Shown here piece by piece: positions 1-5,449 of a DNA stretch of 5,449 bases; position 1 is the stretch's first letter; each line of letters begins with the position of its first letter. The notes below the pieces were generated by a model. It made no database searches. It saw nothing but the letters and a program-made list of their open reading frames with translations, and was not told the DNA's origin. The translations under genes were made by a program, and so were the position numbers. The stretch is from Planctomycetaceae bacterium (lineage in GTDB: Bacteria; Planctomycetota; Planctomycetia; Pirellulales; Pirellulaceae): assembly GCA_007124535.1 (NCBI GenBank), contig SLEY01000611.1, positions 1-5,449 of the forward strand. Reading direction: 5' to 3'.

Positions 1-209
1 ACCTGGCCGAGAAACAACGGAACGTGGCGGGCCCCCATGATCCAACCTCGCCCGATCAGTCCCAGATTCACGCGTTCGCTGGGCGCCGCCCGGCCGTCGC
101 GCCCCAAAACGCTGCCGGGCAGGACCCGGGGCGCCGCCACGGTTGCAGCCGCTGCGCCCAAGAACCGCCGCCGCGTGATACTTGCATACTTCTTCACGGT
201 CGTTGTCAT
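1..209 (-). CDS. Gfo/Idh/MocA family oxidoreductase, N-terminal part with Tat signal (runs off left edge)
   Basis: The reverse strand from 209 to 1 is open for 69 codons and leaves the window, so only the N-terminus is visible. Residues 12-18 read TRRRFLG, a twin-arginine motif, followed by an Ala-rich hydrophobic stretch (19-26) and a short linker. This is a classic Tat signal for export of a folded, cofactor-loaded enzyme. Residues 47-59 read VNLGLIGRGWIMG, the first beta strand and glycine-rich turn of an NAD(P)-binding Rossmann fold, followed by a histidine-containing helix start (RHVPLFL). Tat leader plus this Rossmann opening is typical of Gfo/Idh/MocA sugar dehydrogenase-like proteins, which PVC-group bacteria have in many paralogues. 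The substrate cannot be told, because the catalytic part lies outside the window. The ATG at 209 was chosen for its upstream GGGAG (219-223, nine-base spacing) and because it gives a complete Tat n-region. The gene is transcribed away from the large propeller gene. Confidence 0.86.
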   Translation of the reverse strand, partial: MTTTVKKYASITRRRFLGAAAATVAAPRVLPGSVLGRDGRAAPSERVNLGLIGRGWIMGARHVPLFLGQ

Positions 210-328
210 GTCGTTTGACTCCCATCTTCGGGTACCAGAAATAAAGGTGAAGGGAACCGCCAAGCTCCCGGGGCCTCACGGCCCATGATTTCGATGTCCT
301 CCGCTCCGTTCTGTACGATTTCGCTCAT
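206..328 (-). CDS. possible 40-aa small ORF, ATGA-coupled to the oxidoreductase gene
   Basis: On the reverse strand an ATG at 328 opens 40 codons ending in TGA at 208-206. The peptide begins MSEIVQNGAEDIEIMG and ends LFLVPEDGSQTT. Its stop overlaps the ATG of the downstream oxidoreductase gene in an ATGA arrangement, the usual signature of translational coupling. It lies directly downstream of a good promoter-like sequence. Codon third positions are GC-rich in the first half and mixed in the second. There is no recognisable Shine-Dalgarno before its ATG, which follows a run of T, and I recognise no domain. A GGGCC/GGCCC hairpin with a TCAC loop (271-284) lies inside it. It may be a leader peptide, the tail of a lost gene, or simply an open 5' untranslated region. 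Confidence 0.3.
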   Translation of the reverse strand: MSEIVQNGAEDIEIMGREAPGAWRFPSPLFLVPEDGSQTT

Positions 329-340
329 CAAAAAACGCGT

Positions 341-628
341 TTAAACGTCACCATTATACGGGAAGCCCTGGCGCTGGTAAATCATCGGGTTCCGTTTGAT
401 GCCGCCGTCTGCCTTGCGCGTGATGATCGGCCCCTCGCGCCAGTTGCAGATGGTCGCCGAACGCATGTACGGCTGGTCCAGCAGCAGCGTGGGCATGAAC
501 AGGGCCACGCCGTTGTTGTGCTTGCCCAACCAGTTGTTCCCCTAGATCAACCGACAGCGGGCAGCCCAGATCGCCCGGCGGTTGTTCACTTCTGACGAAC
601 CGATTGCCCGGTTCGCCCTCTTGATAGG
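341..628 (-). pseudogene. remnant of an unrecognised protein gene, in-frame TAG, likely decayed
   Basis: Reading the reverse strand, one frame from 541 down to a TAA at 343-341 encodes a protein-like stretch that includes NNWLGKHNNGVALFMP and SATICNWREGPIITRK. By eye, about nine in ten codons over the first 61 end in G or C, as expected for a real gene in this genome. The bias disappears abruptly at the TATAAT promoter box (358-353). The same frame is interrupted by TAG at 544-542 and continues upstream (EVNNRRAIWAARCRLI) with moderately coding-like codons until another TAG at 631-629. No start codon with a ribosome site is present for the 3' part; only a TTG at 529 could serve. I do not recognise the family. 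The best reading is a truncated, mutated remnant of a gene once upstream of the oxidoreductase. A sequencing error at the TAG is the alternative. Confidence 0.45.
353..381 (-). promoter_or_regulatory. sigma70-like promoter for the small ORF and oxidoreductase gene, with palindrome at the start site
   Basis: Read on the reverse strand, TTTACC (381-376) is followed by a 17-base spacer and a perfect TATAAT (358-353). The -35 box matches TTGACA at four of six positions and the spacing is ideal. Transcription would start near 346, inside the perfect 10-base palindrome CGTTTAAACG (338-347), which could serve as an operator. The predicted transcript would include the small ORF at 328 and the Tat-exported oxidoreductase at 209. 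The prediction rests on sequence match only. Confidence 0.45.
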
Positions 629-631
629 CTA

Positions 632-947
632 TGACCGCACGGCCCACATGACGGTTTTTTTCGACGGCAGATGGGGCTGATCCCCCGCGCCTATCGCCGC
701 CGAACGGAATAGGCCAGCAAAGCTTCCCGGGTATCAATCCCGTAGTCATTCCCCAAGATCCGTGGGAGCTGTTTGAAGAAGGGGTGGACGCGATCTCTGA
801 TTCGTTCTTCGAAGGAGGGCGCCAGCAACCGTAGGTGGCAGTAAGCGCCGCGTATTGTTTCCCTGGAACTTTGGGAGGGCTGGCCGTCCCGGCCGCTGTC
901 GAAGACAATGCAATGAACGAACAAACGAGAAGGGAAGGAGTGTTTTC
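632..947. other. gap without a confident gene, upstream of the propeller gene
   Basis: No confident gene lies here. On the reverse strand a frame from about 924 (TTG) to a TAG at 693-691 is open for 77 codons. Its last 50 residues look protein-like (for example ERIRDRVHPFFKQLPRIL and DYGIDTREALLAYSV), but there is no ribosome site and I recognise no family. It may be another decayed piece of the minus-strand gene content seen at 341-628. A GGCCG/CGGCC hairpin with a three-base loop sits at 882-894. The promoter of the plus-strand gene at 948 must lie here, but I find no convincing -35/-10 pair. Confidence 0.4.
932..940 (+). promoter_or_regulatory. Shine-Dalgarno site that sets the start of the propeller gene
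   Basis: GGGAAGGAG ends seven bases before the ATG at 948. The reading frame is also open further upstream to an ATG at 855, but that start has no comparable site and would put 31 charged residues, rich in Arg, Cys and Asn, ahead of an otherwise normal signal peptide. The site therefore decides for 948. Confidence 0.85.
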
Positions 948-3900
948 ATGGTTTTTCACCGCTTCAATTCAAGACAGGTCGTCGCATTGGCTGTCGCTTT
1001 GCTGTTCGCCCCCGCGCTGCTTGGACCGGAAAGCCTCTACGGCGCCGGGGACTCGGAGCTTGCGGAAGAGATCATCGACGCCGCCGGTGTGAACCACGGC
1101 ATCATCGTCCATGCCGGCTGCGGCGACGGCCGATTGACCGTCCAACTCCGCAGGTCGGACACCGCGCTGGTGCAGGGCCTGGAACGATCGCCGGAAAAGG
1201 TGGCTGCCGCCCGGGCCCGCGTCCGAGCCGAGAATCTGGCAGGCGCCGTGGTGATCAACCATTGGCAGGGCGAGCAACTGCCGTACATCGATCATCTGGT
1301 CAATCTGCTGGTCGTGGAAGAAGGGGTCCAGGTACCGGAGGCGGAGATCCTGCGGGTGCTGGCCCCCCAAGGCGTGGCCCTGCTTCGCCAGGGCGACGGA
1401 TGGCGGAAGGTGGTCAAACCGCGGCCGGACGCGATGGATGTATGGACACATTACATGTACGACTCGACGGGCAACGCCGTCAGCCACGACACGCTCGTCG
1501 GCCCGCCGGAGCATCTCCAGTGGGTTGGCGACCCGCGCTGGGCCCGCCACCACGACCATATCGCCAGTTTGACCGCCTTGGTTGCGGCGGAAACCCGGCT
1601 GTTCTACGTGTTCGACGAGGGCTCGACCGCCTCGATCACCCTTCCCTCCCAGTGGCGTTTGATTGCCCGGGACGCCTTCAACGGCGTGGTGCTCTGGAAG
1701 CGGGATCTGCCGGACTGGTGGACCCGGTTCACGCCGCTGAAGAGCGGGCCGGCGCAGTTGCCGCGCAAACTGGTGGCCACCTCGGAACACGTGTATCTGC
1801 CCCTCGGCCTGAACGCCCCCGTCTCCCAGCTCGACGCGGCGACCGGAAAGACCCTGCAAACCTACCAGGACACGGAGAATACCTGGGAACTGCTCTTCAA
1901 CGAGGGGCTCCTTTACGCGGTGAGGTGTTCGACCCGCGAAGAGGAGCAGGAGGTACAAAAGCAACTTTTCGTAAACCGCAGAACTCCCGGCAATCCCTTC
2001 AACGAACGCTGGAAAGGATGGGACCGCGAACTGGTGGTGATCGATCCCCGGACGGGGGAAGTTGCCTGGCGACTCTCCGCGACCATCCTGCCGGGCACAC
2101 TTGCGGTCGCCGGCGACTCGGCGTTCTTCCATAACGGCCATCGTATGGTCGCCGTCGACAAGAAGACGGGCCAGGAGCAGTGGACCTCGAAGCCGGTCGC
2201 CGCCATCGATATCGCGGAAGGGATCCCCACGGGATTCATGCCGTCCCTGGTGGTCGATCAGGGAGTCGTCGTTTTTGCCGGCGGGCAGCGTTACCAAGAG
2301 CACATGAAGGCCAGGACGGACAAGATGGTGGCGTTTTGCGCGCAGGACGGCCGAATCCTTTGGGAAGCCGCCCATTATCCGTCCGGGTATCAATCGCCGG
2401 AAGATCTCCTGGTTGCCAACGGCACGGTGCTGGCGCCGTTCACCACCTGGCTGACCGACAGAGTGCCCGAAGAGAACAAGGTGGCCGGCGTGGACCTGCT
2501 GACGGGCGAACTGGTCCATCATGAGAAGCCGGACGTGGAGGATCCGGTGTGGTTCATCCACCATCGTTGCCACCCGTCCAAGGCGACCGTCAAGTACCTG
2601 CTGACTTCGAAGGAGGGCGTCGAGTTCGTCGATTTGGAGAACTGGGATTGGAAGATCCACCACTGGGTTCGGGGCGGGTGCATCTATGGCATCCTGCCGG
2701 CCAACGGCCTGCTCTACACCCCGATGCACGCCTGCGCTTGCTCGGCGGACACGAAGCTGTGCGGCTTCAACGCGCTCGCCGCCCCGGCGTCGCGCCGGTC
2801 GCCGGTGGACGCGAGGCGCCATGAACTGACCGAGGGTCCGGCGTTCGGCCGGGTCGAAGCGCCGGCGAGGGACAAGCCGGGCGACTGGCCGACCTATCGC
2901 CACGACGCGGCCCGTTGCGGTGTGGCGTCCTGCCCCGCGCCGGCGTCGCTGGAGACGGTGTGGGAGGCAGACATCGGCGGCAAGCCCAGCGCCCCGGTGG
3001 TGGCCGGGGGCAGGGTCTACGTGGCCGCCGTCGATCAGCACCGGTTGCATGTTCTCGAGGAAGACACGGGCCGGGAACTGTGGTACTTCACCGCGGAAGG
3101 CCGCATCGACTCGCCGCCGACCATCGACAACGGGATGGTCCTGTTCGGCAGCCGGGACGGTTGCGTCTATTGCCTGCGCGCTTCCGACGGCGCGCTCGTC
3201 TGGCGCTTCCGCCCCGTGGCGGAAGACCGCCGCCTGATGGCGCAGGAACAGATCGAGTCGGTGTGGCCGGTCCACGGGAGCATTCTGATTCGCGACGGCG
3301 AGGCCTGGTTCGTCGCCGGGCGATCGGAGTTTCTCGACGGCGGCTTGCACATATTCCGTTTGAAGCCCGAAACGGGCGAAGTGCTCTCCCACGCCACCTT
3401 CGACGGCAAGGCGCCGGACGGCAGGGTGTTGACCGGCGCCGAAGAGAAGCGGCTGGTGGGACTGCCCGATGTGCTGTCGGCTTCCGAGGACCGCATCTTT
3501 ATGCGAGCCGGGGTGATCCGGCTGGAAGGCGATACGATCCGGAAGAAACTGCTGCCGGAGCAACCGATGTTCCGCTACGGACTCCGTGGGCGTACCGAAG
3601 GGAACCGGCTTGCGCGCGAGGCCCACCCGCACCTCTTTTCCTCCTACGGTTTCCTGGACGACTCCTGGATGCACCGCTCCTACTGGGTGTTCAACGACAC
3701 CTACGGCCACCGGCACAGTTATTATCGGACCGGCGCCACCAGGCCGGCCGGTCGCATCCTGGTTTGCGACGAGACGAACGTTTATGGTTTCGGCCGCCAG
3801 CAGCGGTACTTCAACTGGACCACCCCCCTGGAATACTGTCTGTTTGCGAGGGCGAAAGCCGGAAACTGGGAGCAGGCGCTGATTTGGAGCAAGAACGCCC

Positions 3901-4223
3901 CGGGTCTGCTGGCCAGGGGCCTGGTCCTGGCCGGCGAGACCCTGTTTGCCGCCGGCCCGCCGGACCTCCTGGATGAAACCCGGCCGGGAATCCGGTTCGA
4001 GGACGCCCCAACGCGCCAGAAGATGGAAGAGCAGGCCGAGGCGCTGGCCGGCCTTCACGGCGGACTCCTGATGGCCCTTTCCAAAGCGGATGGCGAATTG
4101 AAACAACAGATCGACCTCGACTCTCCGCCCGTCTTCGACGGGATGATCGTCGCCAACGGGCGCCTGTTCCTCGCCATGGAAAACGGCAAGGTGCAGTGCC
4201 GGGGGAGGGATCCGAGCAGATAA
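948..4223 (+). CDS. exported PQQ-type beta-propeller protein with N-terminal SAM methyltransferase-like domain
   Basis: The protein has 1091 residues. Residues 1-34 form a Sec-type signal peptide: Arg5/Arg9, a hydrophobic core VVALAVALLFAPALL at 11-25, and likely cleavage near 32-34. Residues 39-150 resemble the front half of a class I methyltransferase: motif I VHAGCGDG (54-61), acidic strand-2 end GLERS (78-81), and ILRVLAPQGVALL (134-146). The usual strand-4 acidic residues are not evident and the C-terminal strands are missing. A conserved-looking bridge (RPDAMDVWTHYMYDS, 159-173) leads into PQQ-like propeller repeats. Their strands end in patterns such as LDAATGKTLQTY, IDPRTGEVAWRL, VDKKTGQEQW and EEDTGRELWYF. 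A Cys/His-rich segment (538-605) separates the first repeat array from a linker and a second array opening at DWPTYRHDA (646-654). Residues 892-963 are aromatic-rich (YGFLDDSWMHRSYW). This architecture is familiar from Planctomycetota and relatives, where it is annotated as PQQ-binding-like or BamB-like; its function is not known. Location is probably periplasmic, and whether PQQ or SAM is bound is unproven. A long antisense frame over this gene is a GC shadow. Confidence 0.9.
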   Translation: MVFHRFNSRQVVALAVALLFAPALLGPESLYGAGDSELAEEIIDAAGVNHGIIVHAGCGDGRLTVQLRRSDTALVQGLERSPEKVAAARARVRAENLAGAVVINHWQGEQLPYIDHLVNLLVVEEGVQVPEAEILRVLAPQGVALLRQGDGWRKVVKPRPDAMDVWTHYMYDSTGNAVSHDTLVGPPEHLQWVGDPRWARHHDHIASLTALVAAETRLFYVFDEGSTASITLPSQWRLIARDAFNGVVLWKRDLPDWWTRFTPLKSGPAQLPRKLVATSEHVYLPLGLNAPVSQLDAATGKTLQTYQDTENTWELLFNEGLLYAVRCSTREEEQEVQKQLFVNRRTPGNPFNERWKGWDRELVVIDPRTGEVAWRLSATILPGTLAVAGDSAFFHNGHRMVAVDKKTGQEQWTSKPVAAIDIAEGIPTGFMPSLVVDQGVVVFAGGQRYQEHMKARTDKMVAFCAQDGRILWEAAHYPSGYQSPEDLLVANGTVLAPFTTWLTDRVPEENKVAGVDLLTGELVHHEKPDVEDPVWFIHHRCHPSKATVKYLLTSKEGVEFVDLENWDWKIHHWVRGGCIYGILPANGLLYTPMHACACSADTKLCGFNALAAPASRRSPVDARRHELTEGPAFGRVEAPARDKPGDWPTYRHDAARCGVASCPAPASLETVWEADIGGKPSAPVVAGGRVYVAAVDQHRLHVLEEDTGRELWYFTAEGRIDSPPTIDNGMVLFGSRDGCVYCLRASDGALVWRFRPVAEDRRLMAQEQIESVWPVHGSILIRDGEAWFVAGRSEFLDGGLHIFRLKPETGEVLSHATFDGKAPDGRVLTGAEEKRLVGLPDVLSASEDRIFMRAGVIRLEGDTIRKKLLPEQPMFRYGLRGRTEGNRLAREAHPHLFSSYGFLDDSWMHRSYWVFNDTYGHRHSYYRTGATRPAGRILVCDETNVYGFGRQQRYFNWTTPLEYCLFARAKAGNWEQALIWSKNAPGLLARGLVLAGETLFAAGPPDLLDETRPGIRFEDAPTRQKMEEQAEALAGLHGGLLMALSKADGELKQQIDLDSPPVFDGMIVANGRLFLAMENGKVQCRGRDPSR

Positions 4224-4258
4224 AGAAAGACCGCGACTCTTAACGTAACGAGACGACC

Positions 4259-4945
4259 ATGACGGAAACACTGAATGCACAACAGCAGCACTGGGAGATT
4301 ACATTTTCTGAGACAACGGACATGTTCGGTACGGAACCCAGCGAGCCAGCGCGGGTCGCCGCCCAGTCGTTCAAGAAGGAAGGAAAGAAGAAAATTCTCG
4401 AATTAGGCGGGGGCCAAGGCAGGGATACTCTGTTCTTCGCCCGGAATGGGTTTCAAGTGGATGTCCTCGATTATTCCGAGCCTGGTGTGAATACCATCCT
4501 CGAGAAGGCCCGTCAGGCAGGCTTATCGGATCGCGTTACCGCCCGACGGCACGATGTCAGGGAGCCACTCGCTTTCCCCGACGAGACATTCGATGCGTGC
4601 TACTCGCACATGCTGTTTTGTATGGCGTTGACAACCTCGGAACTCGAATTCTTGTCTCGTGAAGTTTGTCGCGTGCTCCGCCGGAATGGGCTTCATATCT
4701 ATACGGTCCGTCACACGAATGACCCCCATTATGGCACGGGCACTCACCTGAGTGAGGACATGTACGAAGTCGGCGGTTTCATTGTCCATTTCTTCAGCAT
4801 GCGAAAAGTTGAGCGATTGGCGAAGGGCTATGAACTGGTCAGCGTTGATGAATTCGAGGAAGGAGACCTTCCAAGGAAGCTTTTCCGTGTAACGCTGCGC
4901 CGAGGAAAAGGGGGCGGGGGTCTTTTGCCGAATTTTGCGTTCTGA
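4259..4945 (+). CDS. class I SAM-dependent methyltransferase, cytoplasmic, small-molecule type
   Basis: The protein has 228 residues, no signal peptide and no membrane segment. The N-terminus contains HWEITFSETTDMFG and EPSEPAR (11-32), a cap characteristic of this subfamily. The Rossmann core follows: motif I ILELGGGQGRDT (46-57), the ribose-binding acid at D71 (VLDYS), HDVREPLAFPDETFDACYS with D99 as the adenine-side acid (98-116), and the post-core helix FLSREVCRVLRRNGLHIYTV (131-150). The tail ends KLFRVTLRR (207-215), where related proteins I recall also end. The 13 residues beyond it (GKGGGGLLPNFAF) are encoded by a hairpin repeat and look like an addition. The gene starts 35 bases after the propeller gene, so cotranscription is possible, although its ribosome site is weak. 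Its codon third positions are visibly less GC-biased than those of the propeller gene, suggesting later acquisition. Similar proteins occur, to my recollection, in clostridia and methanogenic archaea. The substrate is unknown; a TehB- or UbiE-like role would be a guess. Confidence 0.88.
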   Translation: MTETLNAQQQHWEITFSETTDMFGTEPSEPARVAAQSFKKEGKKKILELGGGQGRDTLFFARNGFQVDVLDYSEPGVNTILEKARQAGLSDRVTARRHDVREPLAFPDETFDACYSHMLFCMALTTSELEFLSREVCRVLRRNGLHIYTVRHTNDPHYGTGTHLSEDMYEVGGFIVHFFSMRKVERLAKGYELVSVDEFEEGDLPRKLFRVTLRRGKGGGGLLPNFAF

Positions 4946-4959
4946 AATGACCCCCGTCC
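4912..4959. repeat. 11-bp inverted repeat spanning the methyltransferase stop codon
   Basis: GGGCGGGGGTC (4912-4922) pairs with GACCCCCGTCC (4949-4959) over 11 positions, ten Watson-Crick and one G-T, with a 26-base loop that contains the TGA stop (4943-4945). CCCC/GGGG (4952-4955 with 4961-4964) offers a smaller competing stem. No T-run follows, so it is not a textbook intrinsic terminator, though it could slow polymerase or protect the transcript end. Its composition and form suggest a dispersed repeat unit rather than gene-specific sequence. Confidence 0.6.
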
Positions 4960-5051
4960 TGGGGTGTTCAATTTGTGCTTGTCAAGGCCAATGTCCTTGA
5001 TCCCGTTTCTGTTCTGCATCGACCCTTACTCCTGGCAGGGGGTTCGAACCG

Positions 5052-5100
5052 TTTTGGAGTGCGGTGGCTTGACGCCGCTTTCGTTTTGCGTCAGCTTTGG
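5052..5100. repeat. REP-like intergenic element with two mutually exclusive hairpins
   Basis: GCGGTG (5061-5066) pairs with CGCCGC (5073-5078) around GCTTGA. TGACGC (5070-5075) pairs with GCGTCA (5088-5093) around a 12-base loop. The arms overlap at 5073-5075, so only one stem can form at a time. Read in frame, the plus strand gives LECGGLTPLSFC and the minus strand gives KRKRRQATALQN. From memory, near-identical translated strings recur as spurious ORF ends in Verrucomicrobiota, Lentisphaerota and Planctomycetota genomes, which suggests a dispersed repeat family. The perfect palindrome GGTTCGAACC at 5041-5050 directly precedes it. I could not count genomic copies. Confidence 0.5.
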
Positions 5101-5449
5101 ATTCATCGTGTCCGCGCTGGAGTTCACGATTGAGAGCTTTCGGCAAGCGTGCAAGATTTTGGATTTTTTCGCGGCCGCGGATGGTCGGCCGCGGTCCGCG
5201 TGAGGTGGGGATGGCAGCGGTGTGCGGTGCTGGAGGTTCGAAGCGGTCCGTGGCCGGCCACCGGGGTGTCCATGGGTCCGCGGAGGAAGCCCTAGCGCCA
5301 GCTGGCTTAGACGGGACGCCGATCGAGCTGCTGCTGCGAGATCAGAAGGCCGTGGCCCAGCAGGGACAGGGAACGGTCGTTCTACGACGGTGGTTGCTGC
5401 CGGCTCTGGCTCGAGCGGGAATCGGCTGGGCGACGTGCTGGCCGTGTCG
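5101..5449. other. right-end region without a convincing gene, rich in GC palindromes
   Basis: I see no gene with a recognisable family here. Inverted repeats are CGCGGCCG/CGGCCGCG (5170-5177 with 5186-5193), the 12-base palindrome GTGGCCGGCCAC (5250-5261) and the 10-base palindrome GCCAGCTGGC (5297-5306). A plus-strand frame from an ATG at 5211 stays open to the window end (79 codons), with GGTGGGG five bases or so before it. Another plus frame and one minus frame are also open there, as expected at this GC content, and none reads like a known protein. A partial gene beginning at 5211 cannot be excluded. Confidence 0.4.

Noticed and set aside
24..288. Plus-strand open frames near the left edge
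   Set aside because: They lie opposite the Tat-signal oxidoreductase gene and have no ribosome site or recognisable sequence; the minus-strand reading is clearly the real one.
855..947. Upstream ATG at 855 as start of the propeller gene
   Set aside because: The added 31 residues would bury the signal peptide, and the strong GGGAAGGAG site lies seven bases before the ATG at 948.
354..959. 201-codon minus-strand frame across the upstream gap
   Set aside because: In its 3' part it is a shifted reading of the remnant at 341-541, whose own frame has the better codon pattern. The Arg/His/Ala-rich end is typical of a shadow frame. Part of it around 540-630 reads somewhat protein-like, so a frameshifted remnant cannot be fully excluded.
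969..4280. Antisense open frame of about 1100 codons opposite the propeller gene
   Set aside because: It is the mirror of strong G/C third-position bias in the plus-strand gene. It has no ribosome site, its product is rich in Arg, Gly, Pro and His without any domain, and the plus-strand frame has clear family features.
4912..4960. Intrinsic terminator after the methyltransferase
   Set aside because: The stem is strong, but the loop is 26 bases and no T-run follows, so it is reported as an inverted repeat and not as a terminator.
5034..5060. GGGGGTTCGAACC, similar to a tRNA T-arm
   Set aside because: The 3' arm does not pair as a five-base T stem, and no acceptor stem, anticodon arm or D arm can be found around it.
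4964..5203. 79-codon plus-strand frame containing LECGGLTPLSFC
   Set aside because: This is a reading through the REP-like element; it has no ribosome site, and the string recurs as a repeat artefact.
5023..5449. Minus-strand frame open from the right edge to 5023
   Set aside because: It is Pro-, Arg- and Ser-rich without any domain and ends in a translation of the repeat element. Open frames of this length are expected by chance at this GC content.

Overview
The window is GC-rich and carries three confidently coding genes plus decayed or repeat-like DNA. The gene types point to a bacterium of the Planctomycetota/Lentisphaerota/Verrucomicrobiota (PVC) group or a similar lineage. The evidence is a Tat-exported Gfo/Idh/MocA oxidoreductase, a giant exported PQQ-type beta-propeller protein with an N-terminal methyltransferase-like domain, and REP-like intergenic elements of a kind I associate with those phyla. 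This placement is inference; no marker gene is present.

Layout. Positions 1-209 (minus strand) hold the first 69 codons of a Gfo/Idh/MocA family oxidoreductase that runs off the left edge. A 40-codon open frame (328-206, minus) overlaps its start by ATGA. Upstream lies a good sigma70-like promoter (381-353, minus) with a 10-bp palindrome at the expected transcription start. This promoter sits in the tail of a minus-strand coding remnant (about 628-341) that has an in-frame TAG. Positions 632-947 hold no confident gene. A strong Shine-Dalgarno site at 932-940 sets the start of the main plus-strand gene (948-4223, 1091 aa). Thirty-five bases further on is a cytoplasmic class I SAM-dependent methyltransferase (4259-4945, 228 aa) with clearly less GC-biased codons. 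From 4912 to the right edge the sequence is dominated by inverted repeats: an 11-bp stem spanning the methyltransferase stop codon, a REP-like double hairpin at 5052-5100, and several GC palindromes at 5170-5306. No convincing gene is seen there.

How the genes may fit together. The oxidoreductase and the propeller protein are divergently oriented, and both carry export signals (Tat and Sec-type). This fits the extracytoplasmic carbohydrate or quinoprotein-like enzymology that PVC genomes carry in many paralogues. The second methyltransferase is cytoplasmic, follows the propeller gene closely and may be cotranscribed, but its codon use suggests separate ancestry. No defence system, CRISPR array, tRNA, rRNA or intact transposon was found. 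The most unusual items are the exported methyltransferase-like/propeller fusion with its central Cys/His cluster, and a repeat-like hairpin that appears to supply the C-terminal tail of the small methyltransferase.
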